From Alphaproteobacteria bacterium (GTDB taxonomy: Bacteria > Pseudomonadota > Alphaproteobacteria > Rhizobiales > Xanthobacteraceae), in the NCBI GenBank assembly GCA_005883445.1, contig VAZL01000110.1, positions 1 through 14,801 on the forward strand: a stretch of DNA of 14,801 nucleotides. The letters run 5' to 3'. The translations under genes were made by a program, and so were the position numbers. This document shows positions 1 through 6,855 of this stretch, in pieces. The notes below the pieces were generated by a model. It worked only from the letters and a program-made list of their open reading frames with translations. It searched no databases and was not told the origin of the DNA. Every line of letters begins with the position of its first letter. The first letter of the stretch is position 1.

Positions 1-579
1 CCGCTTGCGGCCCTTGCCTTCGGCGATCTCGGAGATCGAGCGGCCGCTGACCACCGACAGCGGCTCGTCCTCGAGAATGTCCGGATCATTCGCGCCGCGC
101 GCTTCCTCGTCCTTCGATTTGATCAGAAGCCATGGCTCCTTTTTTTCCCCGGCCCTGCCGTGCATGCGCACGAGATGCCATCGCCCATGCAGCTTCTCGC
201 CGTCCAAGGTGAAAGCGAGATGACCTTTCTTGTAGCCCGCGTGCGGGTCGCCCTCCGGGTACCAGCGGCCGCGATCCCAAACCATGACGGTGCCGCCGCC
301 ATATTCCCCCTGCGGGATGGTTCCCTCGAAGGCGTTGTATTCGATCGGATGATCTTCCACGTGGATTGCGAGGCGCTTCTCGTCCGGAACGAGACTCGGG
401 CCGCGGGTGACCGCCCAGCTCTTCATCACCCCGTCGAGCTCGAGCCGCAGGTCATAATGCAGACGCCTTGCGGCGTGCTTTTGGATGACGAACTGATTTC
501 CCTTGGCTCGATGCGCGCGCCCCCGCGGTTCCGGGGTCACGTCGAACTTGCGCTTCCTGCGGTATACTTGAAGGCCCAC
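1..579 (-). CDS. ligD: LigD-type ATP-dependent DNA ligase, N-terminal 3'-phosphoesterase domain (3' end beyond window)
   Basis: This is the N-terminal 193 codons of a bacterial non-homologous end-joining ligase; the rest lies left of position 1. The visible part is the 3'-phosphoesterase domain, which trims 3'-phosphate and 3'-ribonucleotide ends before sealing. It shows the family signature RRLHYDLRLELDGVMKSWAV around residues 39-57 (His41 and Asp49 are the likely metal ligands), then HVEDHPIEY near 73-81, EGTIPQGEYGGGT near 85-97, GRWHLVRM and LLIK. The ligase and polymerase domains cannot be seen, so a stand-alone phosphoesterase is not excluded. The start is taken as GTG because an in-frame TGA lies only two codons upstream (583-585) and relatives begin at this point. 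It starts 3 nt after the stop of the Ku-like relic, in the same frame, which implies a coupled ku-ligD operon in the ancestor. Confidence 0.88.
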   Translation of the reverse strand, partial: MGLQVYRRKRKFDVTPEPRGRAHRAKGNQFVIQKHAARRLHYDLRLELDGVMKSWAVTRGPSLVPDEKRLAIHVEDHPIEYNAFEGTIPQGEYGGGTVMVWDRGRWYPEGDPHAGYKKGHLAFTLDGEKLHGRWHLVRMHGRAGEKKEPWLLIKSKDEEARGANDPDILEDEPLSVVSGRSISEIAEGKGRKR

Positions 580-582
580 CGC

Positions 583-783
583 TCAGCCCGCACGCCTGCG
601 TTGCGCCGAAGCACGCTTGAGCGGCGCAGGCCTTGCAGCCGCCCGCTTCTGCGCCTGGCTCTCTGCCGATTCGGACGGCGAATCGCCGCTCTCGGCTTGC
701 ACGCCGCGGCGCAGGGCGTCCATGCGACCGATGACATCGGTCGACAGCTTGCGGTCCCCGTTCCAGTTCGCACCTGGTGCCAT
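583..783 (-). pseudogene. Probable internally deleted Ku (NHEJ end-binding protein) relic
   Basis: This is a 66-codon ORF directly upstream of ligD. Its first 14 residues, MAPGANWNGDRKLS, match the usual start of rhizobial Ku proteins (MAPRANWKG..KLS). From residue 15 it jumps to TDVIGRMDALRRGVQAE followed by an Ala/Lys/Arg-rich tail ending RRRAG. That resembles the C-terminal end of the same proteins (NVINLMDALRRS plus a basic tail). The DNA-ring-forming Ku core of roughly 200 residues is absent, so the product cannot act as Ku. The frame is kept across the junction. The order ku then ligD on one strand, 3 nt apart, fits an end-joining operon. A possible ribosome site (GGGGGAG) lies about 12 nt before the ATG. 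The homology comes from memory of family sequences; the alternative is an unrelated small basic protein. Confidence 0.55.
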
Positions 784-973
784 GACGCAACTCGCTCCCC
801 CAAGATATAGACCAAACGCCTCGGAGGAGCGCCAGTTCCGGCGACCCCGTGGAAAAAGCGAGATGCATTAAGGACTTCGCAGCATTTCTGGTTTGGGCTT
901 GCGGTCCTGTCTGGTTAAATCTAAGCCAACCCGTTAGGTTGTCGCCCCCCATCCGTCGGCGGAGTCTTCCCTC
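784..973. promoter_or_regulatory. Divergent intergenic region between the ku relic/ligD and dxs
   Basis: These 190 bp separate two divergent transcription units and should hold both promoters. On the plus side, a weak promoter-like pair is visible: TTTGGG at 892-897 and TTAAAT at 915-920, 17 nt apart. A perfect 5-bp inverted repeat, CAACC-CGTTA-GGTTG (927-941), follows in the likely dxs leader. GGAG at 961-964 lies 9 nt before the dxs GTG and is a good ribosome binding site. I see no convincing promoter for the minus side. The promoter boxes are poor matches and are tentative. Confidence 0.3.
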
Positions 974-2902
974 GTGTCCCAATCCTCCAAGACCCCTCTC
1001 CTTGATCTGGTCCAGACGCCGGCTGACGTGCGCCGCCTGGAGAGCAGCCAACTCCGCCAGCTCGCCGACGAACTGCGCCAGGAAACCGTGGATGCAGTGG
1101 CGGTCACCGGCGGCCATCTCGGCGCCGGGCTGGGGGTGATCGAGCTGACGGTTGCCCTTCACTATGTGTTCAATACGCCGGAGGACCGGCTGGTCTGGGA
1201 CGTCGGCCATCAGGCCTATCCGCACAAGATTCTGACCGGCCGTCGCGACCGCATCCGGACCCTGCGCCAGGGCGACGGACTTTCCGGCTTCACCAAGCGC
1301 GCCGAGAGCGAATACGACCCCTTCGGAGCGGCGCACTCCTCCACTTCGATCTCAGCTTCGCTGGGCATGGCGGTCGCCCGCGATCTCGGCGGCAAATCCA
1401 ACAACGTGATCGCGGTGATCGGCGACGGCGCCATGTCGGCAGGCATGGCCTATGAGGCCATGAACAATGCCGGCGCCATGAACTCGCGCCTCATCGTCAT
1501 TCTCAACGACAACGATATGTCGATCGCGCCGCCGGTCGGCGCGCTGTCGGGCTACCTCGCGCGTCTCGTCTCGGGGCGGACCTATCGGTCCGTGCGCCAC
1601 GGGGTCAAGAAGCTCGCCAAGCTGTTGCCGCCGTTCCTCGAGCAGCGCGCGGTGGCGATGGAGGAATACGCCCGCGGTCTCGTCACCGGCGGCACCCTGT
1701 TCGATGAGCTCGGATTCTTCTACGTAGGGCCGATCGACGGCCACAACATCGATCACCTCTTGCCGGTGCTCAAGAACGTGCGCGATGCCAAGAACGGCCC
1801 CTTCCTCATCCATGTGGTCACGAAAAAGGGCAAGGGCTACGAGCCGGCCGAAAAGTCGGCCGACAAGTACCATGGCGTCGTCAAGTTCGACGTGGCGACG
1901 GGCGCGCAGGCGAAGTCGAAAGCCGCCGCGCCGGCCTACACCAAGGTCTATGCTGAAGCCCTCATCAAAGAAGCAAAGAAGGACGACAAGATCATCGCTA
2001 TCACCGCTGCGATGCCGTCGGGAACCGGTCTTGATCTTTTCGCCAAAGAATTTCCCGATCGTTGCTTCGACGTCGGCATCGCCGAACAGCACGGGGTGAC
2101 TTTTGCCGCGGGTCTGGCGACCGAAGGCTTCAAGCCGTTTGCCACCATTTATTCGACGTTCCTGCAACGCGCCTACGACCAAGTCGTGCACGACGTAGCA
2201 ATCCAGCGCTTGCCGGTGCGTTTCGCCATGGACCGTGCGGGGCTCGTCGGCGCCGACGGGCCGACCCATGCCGGTGCGTTCGACGTGGCCTATCTCGGCT
2301 GCCTTCCGGGCTTCGTCGTCATGGCCGCTGCCGACGAGGCGGACCTCGTGCACATGGTGGCAACCGCGGCCGCCATCGACGACCGTCCGTCCGCGCTGCG
2401 CTACCCGCGCGGCGAAGGCATGGGTGTGCCGATGCCGACGGAAGGCAAGCCGCTCGAGATCGGCAAGGGGCGCATATTGCGCGAAGGCACCAAAGTGGCG
2501 CTGTTCTCGTTCGGCGCGCGACTTGCCGAATGCTTCAAAGCAGCCGACGAGTTGGCCGCGCTCGGGCTTTCAACCACGGTTGCCGACGCGCGCTTCGCCA
2601 AGCCGCTCGATACCGAATTGCTCCTTCGGCTCGCGCGCGAGCACGAGGTGCTCATCACCATCGAGGAGGGCGCCGTCGGCGGTTTCGCCGCCCACGTGTT
2701 GCACGCACTCGCCGCCAACGGCGTACTCGACAGCGGCCTCAAAGTGCGCCCCATGGTTCTGCCCGACGTCTTCATAGACCAGGACTCGCCCGCCGCGATG
2801 TATGCCAAGGCCGGCCTGGACGCCAAAGGCATCGTCGCCACGGCGTTCGAGGCGCTGGGCCAGAACCTGCAGGGCGAAGCGGTGAAGCTCGGACGCGGAT
2901 AA
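974..2902 (+). CDS. dxs: 1-deoxy-D-xylulose-5-phosphate synthase
   Basis: This enzyme condenses pyruvate and glyceraldehyde 3-phosphate into DXP, the first step of the MEP isoprenoid pathway; DXP also feeds thiamine and pyridoxal synthesis. It is cytosolic and depends on thiamine diphosphate. The 642-residue length is normal for the family. Visible landmarks are HYVF (His63), WDVGHQAYPHKILTGRRD (75-92), the diphosphate/Mg motif GDG at 150-152 ending in NDND (178-181), the catalytic glutamate in VGIAEQH (Glu371), and a transketolase C-terminal domain with ITIEEGAVGGF. The start is GTG, preceded by GGAG at 961-964; it gives the usual short N-terminus before KTPLLD. No interruption was found, in contrast to several neighbours. 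It is divergent from ligD and convergent with the small gene at 2922-3104. Confidence 0.97.
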   Translation: MSQSSKTPLLDLVQTPADVRRLESSQLRQLADELRQETVDAVAVTGGHLGAGLGVIELTVALHYVFNTPEDRLVWDVGHQAYPHKILTGRRDRIRTLRQGDGLSGFTKRAESEYDPFGAAHSSTSISASLGMAVARDLGGKSNNVIAVIGDGAMSAGMAYEAMNNAGAMNSRLIVILNDNDMSIAPPVGALSGYLARLVSGRTYRSVRHGVKKLAKLLPPFLEQRAVAMEEYARGLVTGGTLFDELGFFYVGPIDGHNIDHLLPVLKNVRDAKNGPFLIHVVTKKGKGYEPAEKSADKYHGVVKFDVATGAQAKSKAAAPAYTKVYAEALIKEAKKDDKIIAITAAMPSGTGLDLFAKEFPDRCFDVGIAEQHGVTFAAGLATEGFKPFATIYSTFLQRAYDQVVHDVAIQRLPVRFAMDRAGLVGADGPTHAGAFDVAYLGCLPGFVVMAAADEADLVHMVATAAAIDDRPSALRYPRGEGMGVPMPTEGKPLEIGKGRILREGTKVALFSFGARLAECFKAADELAALGLSTTVADARFAKPLDTELLLRLAREHEVLITIEEGAVGGFAAHVLHALAANGVLDSGLKVRPMVLPDVFIDQDSPAAMYAKAGLDAKGIVATAFEALGQNLQGEAVKLGRG

Positions 2903-2923
2903 GCGCGCTCGGTGTCTCGCGCT
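2902..2923. terminator. Weak hairpin between convergent dxs and the DUF6496-type gene
   Basis: AGCGCG (2902-2907) pairs perfectly with CGCGCT (2918-2923) across a 10-nt loop. It fills the 19-bp gap between the convergent stop codons of dxs and the small minus-strand gene. On the plus strand it is followed by ATTTGGATTT, which is only moderately T-rich. It could serve as a weak shared terminator, but the stem is short. Confidence 0.25.
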
Positions 2924-3104
2924 ATTTGGATTTGCGCGGGACCTTTTTTCCTTCCCTGCGTGCTTCCGAGAGGCCGATGGCGATGGCCTGCTTGCGGCTT
3001 GTCACCTTTCTTCCGCTTCTGCCGCTCTTGAGAGTCCCGCGTTTGCGCTCGCGCATTGCGCGCTCGACATCCTTCGAAGCACTGCGCGAATATCGTCGTG
3101 CCAT
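2922..3104 (-). CDS. Small basic DUF6496-type protein
   Basis: This encodes 60 residues, very rich in Lys, Arg and Ser. It contains the stretches MARRYSRSASKDVERAMRER, GTLKSGRSGRKVTSRKQAIA and IGLSEARREGKKVPRKS. This closely matches a small protein family found in many rhizobia and other proteobacteria, annotated DUF6496, whose function is unknown. The strong positive charge suggests nucleic-acid binding, but that is inference. The gene is supported by an excellent ribosome binding site, AGGGAG (3112-3117), 7 nt before the ATG, and by full-length agreement with the family. It is convergent with dxs (19 bp between stop codons) and divergent from tlyA. It looks like a single-gene insertion in an otherwise plus-strand cluster. 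Confidence 0.88.
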   Translation of the reverse strand: MARRYSRSASKDVERAMRERKRGTLKSGRSGRKVTSRKQAIAIGLSEARREGKKVPRKSK

Positions 3105-3271
3105 GGTTCAACTCCCTATTGATCCGAGCTGGGGTTAACACCCGCTCCGCGGCCCGGGTCACAGCGAGCCGGCTGGAAACAACAGCCAAGCGTCGTTATT
3201 TGTTCCATTGGGCGAATGCGGCTCCATGGCGCCGCCGTGCCGCTCGTTTCGTCCGCTGATGGCGTCGTTGC
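3105..3271. other. Intergenic region between the DUF6496-type gene and tlyA
   Basis: These 167 bp separate two divergent genes and should carry their promoters. The only clear signal is the AGGGAG ribosome site of the minus-strand gene at 3112-3117. No convincing -35/-10 pair, operator or RNA structure was recognised, and no good ribosome binding site precedes the tlyA ATG at 3272. Confidence 0.3.
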
Positions 3272-4014
3272 ATGGCTTGCCGTATCCGCATCGACCGGCT
3301 GCTCGTCGAACGCGGCGTGTTCGAGAGCCGCGCCCAGGCGCAGAGCGCCATTGCCGCCGGCCGCGTCACGGCGGACGAAGTGGTGGTCGCGAAGCCGTCG
3401 CAGGAAATTTCCGCCGATGCGGTCCTGCGCGCCGAGCCGGCGCACCCTTACGTGTCGCGAGGGGGAGTGAAGCTCGCGGCTGCGCTCGATCACTTCCGGT
3501 TCGATCCCGGCTTTGATCCTTGCGGCCGCGTCTGCCTCGATGTCGGCGCCTCGACTGGCGGCTTTACCGAGGTCCTGCTGGCACGCGGTGCGCGGCGGGT
3601 CTATGCCGTGGATGTGGACGCCGCCAGCTGCATCCAAGCCTGCGGGAGCGAGCAGAGATCGTATCCATCGAAGCGACCGATATTCGCGTCCTCGACCCGG
3701 CGCGGCTCGCCGAGTGGCCCGACTTCATCGGCGTCGATACGAGCTTCATCTCGCTCAAGCTCGTCCTGCTGCCGGTGTTCGCACTTGCGCGAACGCCGGC
3801 GCATCTTTTGGCGCTGATCAAGCCACAGTTCGAAGTCGGCCGACGTCATGGGAAAAAAGGCATCGTGCGTGATCCGCTCGTGCACGCGGCGGCCTGCGAC
3901 GAGATTGCCGCCTTCGTGAGCTCGCACGGCTGGCGCGTCGCAGAGATCGTGCCCTCATGCATCACGGGCGGAGACGGCAATCGCGAGTTCTTCATCGCAG
4001 CCGACCGCGGCTGA
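3272..4014 (+). pseudogene. tlyA: TlyA family rRNA 2'-O-methyltransferase, disrupted by a single-base frameshift
   Basis: TlyA proteins carry an N-terminal S4 RNA-binding domain and an FtsJ-like SAM methyltransferase domain, and methylate ribosomal RNA (known from mycobacterial TlyA). In the starting frame one sees the S4 part (IDRLLVERGVFESRAQAQSA), then YVSRGGVKLAAAL and the SAM motif CLDVGASTGGFTEVLLARGA, ending at RRVYAVDV. The expected continuation, GRRQLHPSLRERAEIVSIEA, then IDTSFISL-like GVDTSFISLKL, LLALIKPQFEVGR and GGDGNREFF, is encoded one base out of phase. The switch occurs near 3613-3618, where GATGTGGACG would be restored by one more G. Without it, translation runs to an unrelated end near 3817. 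Both halves are otherwise complete (about 247 residues together), so the lesion is recent or a sequencing error. No good ribosome site precedes the ATG. Confidence 0.85.
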
Positions 4015-4040
4015 ACCCCGCCTGTTGCGCCTTTGTGTTG

Positions 4041-4058
4041 CCATAGCATCCGCTATGG
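4041..4058 (+). promoter_or_regulatory. Perfect inverted repeat just upstream of the MATE gene start
   Basis: CCATAGC (4041-4047), a four-base loop ATCC, and GCTATGG (4052-4058) form a perfect 7-bp hairpin. Two G-T wobble pairs could extend it. It lies in the 53-bp gap after tlyA and ends 9 nt before the MATE ATG, where a ribosome binding site would be expected; no other good site is visible. It has no T-run, so it is a poor terminator. It could be a regulator operator or an RNA structure controlling translation. Confidence 0.4.
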
Positions 4059-4067
4059 TGCCGCGCG

Positions 4068-5489
4068 ATGACATTGCCGGGAACCATCGCGGCGGCCACG
4101 CCTGCAACGCCGCCGGAGCGGGCGGTTTGGCGTGCCGAGATCATCGAAACGATCAAGCTCGCGTGGCCGATCGCGCTGACCCAACTCGGCCAGATCGCCA
4201 TGATGACGACCGACCTCGCACTCATTGGGCGGCTCGGCGACGGTGCCATTGCCGCCGTCGGCCTCGCCCACCTGATCCTGTTCGTCGGATTCGTGCTTGG
4301 GATGGGACCGGTGTCCGCCGTCGCACCACTGGCGGCACAGGCCTTCGGCGCACGCGACCCTCGCATGGTCCGCCGCTCGCTGCGGGTGGGACTCTGGGCC
4401 GCGGTGATGCTCGGCGTTCCCATTAATGTCGCACAGCTTTGGGGCGAGGACATTCTCATCGCGGCTGGGCAATCATCTGCCGCGGCGGCGCTCGCCGCCC
4501 GCTATCTGACCGGATTGGCATGGTCGATGATCCCGGCCTGGTGCTTCATTGCGCTGCGCAACTTCATGGGCGCAGTTAATCGTCCAGAACCGGCGCTGTG
4601 GGTCACCATCGCTGCCATCCCCGTGAACGGGCTGCTCGCTTATGCCTTGATCAACGGCGCCTTCGGCGCCCCGCGCCTTGATCTGCTCGGCGCCGGGCTT
4701 GCGACCACGTTGGTCAATGTTGCGATGTGCGCCGCCGCGATCTGGATTTGCTATACCTGCCGCCCGTTCAAGAAGTATCGCGTGCTCGGGAGGTTTTGGC
4801 GCCCGGACTGGGACCTGCTGCGACAGTTGATTGCGATCGGATTGCCGATCTCTGGCGCGCTCATGCTCGAATGGGGGCTATTCTCATCGGCTGCGCTCCT
4901 GATGGGCTGGATCGGCACGACCGCGCTCGCCGCCCATCAGATCGCGTTGCAGGTCGCGACGATTCTGTTCATGATTCCATTCGGCATCTCGCTTGCTGCG
5001 ACCGTTCGCGTCGGACACGCGGTCGGGCGTCGCGACCCGGTCGCAACGCGCAGAGCCGGCTTCGGTGCGATCGCGTTGGGCGCTGCCCTCATGGTGGCAA
5101 TGACCGTTATCGTGGTCGCGTTCCATGACGCAATCCCTGTGCTTTTCCTCGGCGATGATAGCGGCGGCAACGCCGCGACGGCGCGGCTTGCCGCTACGCT
5201 ACTCCTCGTCGGCGCGAGCTTCTTCGTCACCGATGGGATGCAAACGATTGCCGCGGGTGCATTGCGCGGGCTGAACGACACCCGTGTGCCGATGTGGTTT
5301 GCCGCGGTGAGCTTTTGGCTGATCGGGTTTACCTGCGTCTACGGGCTGGCTTTCCCGGGCCGCCTAGGCGCGGTCGGAATTTGGATCGGATTCTCCATCG
5401 CAATCGCGACATTCGCCCCGCTACTTATTTACCGGTTTCACGTGCTGACGTTGCCCAAGCACGCACGAGGAAGGACGAAGGACGGATAG
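4068..5489 (+). CDS. MATE family (NorM-like) efflux transporter
   Basis: This is an integral inner-membrane antiporter of the multidrug and toxic compound extrusion family, which exports cationic or aromatic compounds using H+ or Na+ gradients. The 473 residues show 12 hydrophobic segments in two similar halves, as the family requires. Family-typical pieces include IKLAWPIALTQLGQIAMMTT in helix 1, GMGPVSAVAPLAAQAFGARD in helix 2, LEWGLFSSAALLMGWIG in helix 7 and AAHQIALQVATILFMIPFGI in helix 8, followed by RVGHAVGRRDP. The substrate cannot be told from sequence. It starts 53 bp after tlyA, and the methyltransferase gene follows 68 bp later on the same strand, so co-transcription is plausible. 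No Shine-Dalgarno is obvious; the hairpin at 4041-4058 sits at that place. Confidence 0.93.
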   Translation: MTLPGTIAAATPATPPERAVWRAEIIETIKLAWPIALTQLGQIAMMTTDLALIGRLGDGAIAAVGLAHLILFVGFVLGMGPVSAVAPLAAQAFGARDPRMVRRSLRVGLWAAVMLGVPINVAQLWGEDILIAAGQSSAAAALAARYLTGLAWSMIPAWCFIALRNFMGAVNRPEPALWVTIAAIPVNGLLAYALINGAFGAPRLDLLGAGLATTLVNVAMCAAAIWICYTCRPFKKYRVLGRFWRPDWDLLRQLIAIGLPISGALMLEWGLFSSAALLMGWIGTTALAAHQIALQVATILFMIPFGISLAATVRVGHAVGRRDPVATRRAGFGAIALGAALMVAMTVIVVAFHDAIPVLFLGDDSGGNAATARLAATLLLVGASFFVTDGMQTIAAGALRGLNDTRVPMWFAAVSFWLIGFTCVYGLAFPGRLGAVGIWIGFSIAIATFAPLLIYRFHVLTLPKHARGRTKDG

Positions 5490-5557
5490 GCGGCGGTTCA
5501 TCTCGTCCGCTATCGTCCGATCTGGACGCATCGCCGATCGCTGGCTATCGAAAGTCC

Positions 5558-6796
5558 ATGGTGGAGCGGCTAATGATCGCCCGGCTGGGCTCGCGCGGCG
5601 ACGGCGTCGCCGACACAGCCGCGGGCACTGTCTACGTGCCCTATGCGCTGCCGGGCGAAACCGCCGAGGTCGAACGATGGCCCGGCCACGCCGACCGCCG
5701 CCATCTGATCAAGATCGATGTCGCCAGCCCCGACCGCATCGCACCGATCTGCCCACATTTCGGGGTTTGCGGCGGCTGTGCGCTCCAGCACTTGACCACG
5801 CCGCGCTATCGCGATTGGAAACGCGCTTTGGTCGTCGCGGCGCTGGCGCGAGCGGGGCTCGACGCGCCGGTCGACGACCTGGTCGACGCCCATGGCGAGG
5901 GACGCCGCCGCGCGGTATTTCACGCGCGAGTGAGCGCGCGTGACGTGATCGAGGTCGGGTTCGCCGCGCAGAAAGCCCATCATGTGGTGGCGATCGACCG
6001 CTGCCCCATCCTCGCGCCGGCGCTCGCCGGAGCGATCGAAGCCGCCTGGGCGATCGCCGAGGCGTTCGCGGCAACGCACAAGCCGCTCGACATCCAAGTG
6101 ACCGCGACCGATACCGGCCTCGATGTCGACGTGCGCGGATCGGGTCCGCTGACGGCGGCAGCCATGACGGCGCTCGCCCGGGTCGCGGACCGTCGAAATC
6201 TTGCGCGGCTGACGCGCCACGGCGAAATCGTCGCGCAGCGCGTGCTGCCCACGGTCGGGATCGGCCGCGCCCAACTTGTGCTACCGCCGGGCGCGTTCCT
6301 GCAAGCGACTGCGGCAGGCGAGGCCAACCTGGCGCGGCTGGTGGAGGCGTACTGCGCCGGCGCCAGCAGCGTGGCTGACTTGTTCTGCGGGGTCGGGCCT
6401 TTCGGCCTGCGCCTTGCAGAGCGCGCCCGCGTCACCGCGGCGGACAACAACGCGGATGCGATCATGGCCTTGCGGCGTGCCGCGGCGGGAGCGCGCGGGC
6501 TCAAGCCGGTCGCGGCGCAGGTGCGTGACCTCTTCCGCAGCCCATTCGTGCCGGCCGAGCTCAAACAGTTCGACGCCGTGGTGTTCGATCCGCCGCGGCA
6601 AGGCGCCGAGGCGCAGGCGCGCGAGCTGGCCGCGTCGATCGTGCCAGTGGTGGTTGCAGTCTCCTGCAGTCCCACGACCTTCGCGCGCGACGCCCGCATC
6701 CTGGTCGACGGCGGTTATCGTCTGGTGCGCGTGACGCCCGTGGATCAATTCCTTTATTCCGCGCATGTGGAGGTAGTCGCGTGCTTCAAAAGATAA
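5558..6796 (+). CDS. Class I SAM-dependent RNA (uracil-C5)-methyltransferase, TrmA/RlmD (RumA) family
   Basis: Members methylate C5 of a uridine in tRNA or 23S rRNA; which target this one uses cannot be told. Counting from this start (412 residues), a short TRAM-like N-terminal region precedes the iron-sulfur cysteines CPHFGVCGGC (Cys65, 71, 74) and a fourth in DRCPIL (Cys149), the pattern of the RumA [4Fe-4S] site. The SAM motif VADLFCGVGPFGLRLA, the motif FDPPRQG, the catalytic-cysteine motif VSCSPTTFARD and the C-terminal SAHVEV follow. The usual Asn after the catalytic Cys is Ser here. An open frame extends upstream to 5294 but overlaps the MATE gene and lacks family similarity. ATG at 5573 has a better ribosome site (GGAG at 5563-5566) and may be the true start; relatives often begin with the longer form. 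Confidence 0.92.
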   Translation: MVERLMIARLGSRGDGVADTAAGTVYVPYALPGETAEVERWPGHADRRHLIKIDVASPDRIAPICPHFGVCGGCALQHLTTPRYRDWKRALVVAALARAGLDAPVDDLVDAHGEGRRRAVFHARVSARDVIEVGFAAQKAHHVVAIDRCPILAPALAGAIEAAWAIAEAFAATHKPLDIQVTATDTGLDVDVRGSGPLTAAAMTALARVADRRNLARLTRHGEIVAQRVLPTVGIGRAQLVLPPGAFLQATAAGEANLARLVEAYCAGASSVADLFCGVGPFGLRLAERARVTAADNNADAIMALRRAAAGARGLKPVAAQVRDLFRSPFVPAELKQFDAVVFDPPRQGAEAQARELAASIVPVVVAVSCSPTTFARDARILVDGGYRLVRVTPVDQFLYSAHVEVVACFKR

Positions 6797-6806
6797 TTTG
6801 AAAAAT

Positions 6807-6837
6807 GCGCCCGCCGCACGGGGGGTGCGGCGGGCGC
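6807..6837 (-). terminator. Strong rho-independent terminator of the propeller-protein gene
   Basis: A perfect 13-bp GC-rich stem (GCGCCCGCCGCAC at 6807-6819 with its complement at 6825-6837) encloses a five-G loop. Read on the minus strand, the stem is followed by ATTTTT, so it terminates transcription coming from the gene that ends at 6856. It lies 10 bp past the stop of the plus-strand methyltransferase but has no T-run in that direction. Confidence 0.85.
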
Positions 6838-6855
6838 GCGGACGTTCGAAGCCGG

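Noticed and set aside
452..2353. Long minus-strand open frames (452-1336 and 1352-2353) opposite dxs and the dxs leader
   Set aside because: They are antisense to a complete dxs, have low-complexity Arg/Ala/Gly-rich translations without family motifs, and are typical shadows in high-GC DNA.
2062..3138. Long plus-strand open frame across the dxs 3' end and the small gene
   Set aside because: It overlaps the real dxs frame; its translation is arginine-rich and shows no motif.
3600..3660. Programmed ribosomal frameshift in tlyA
   Set aside because: No slippery heptamer or downstream structure is visible, and TlyA is not known to use frameshifting; a missing base is the simpler explanation.
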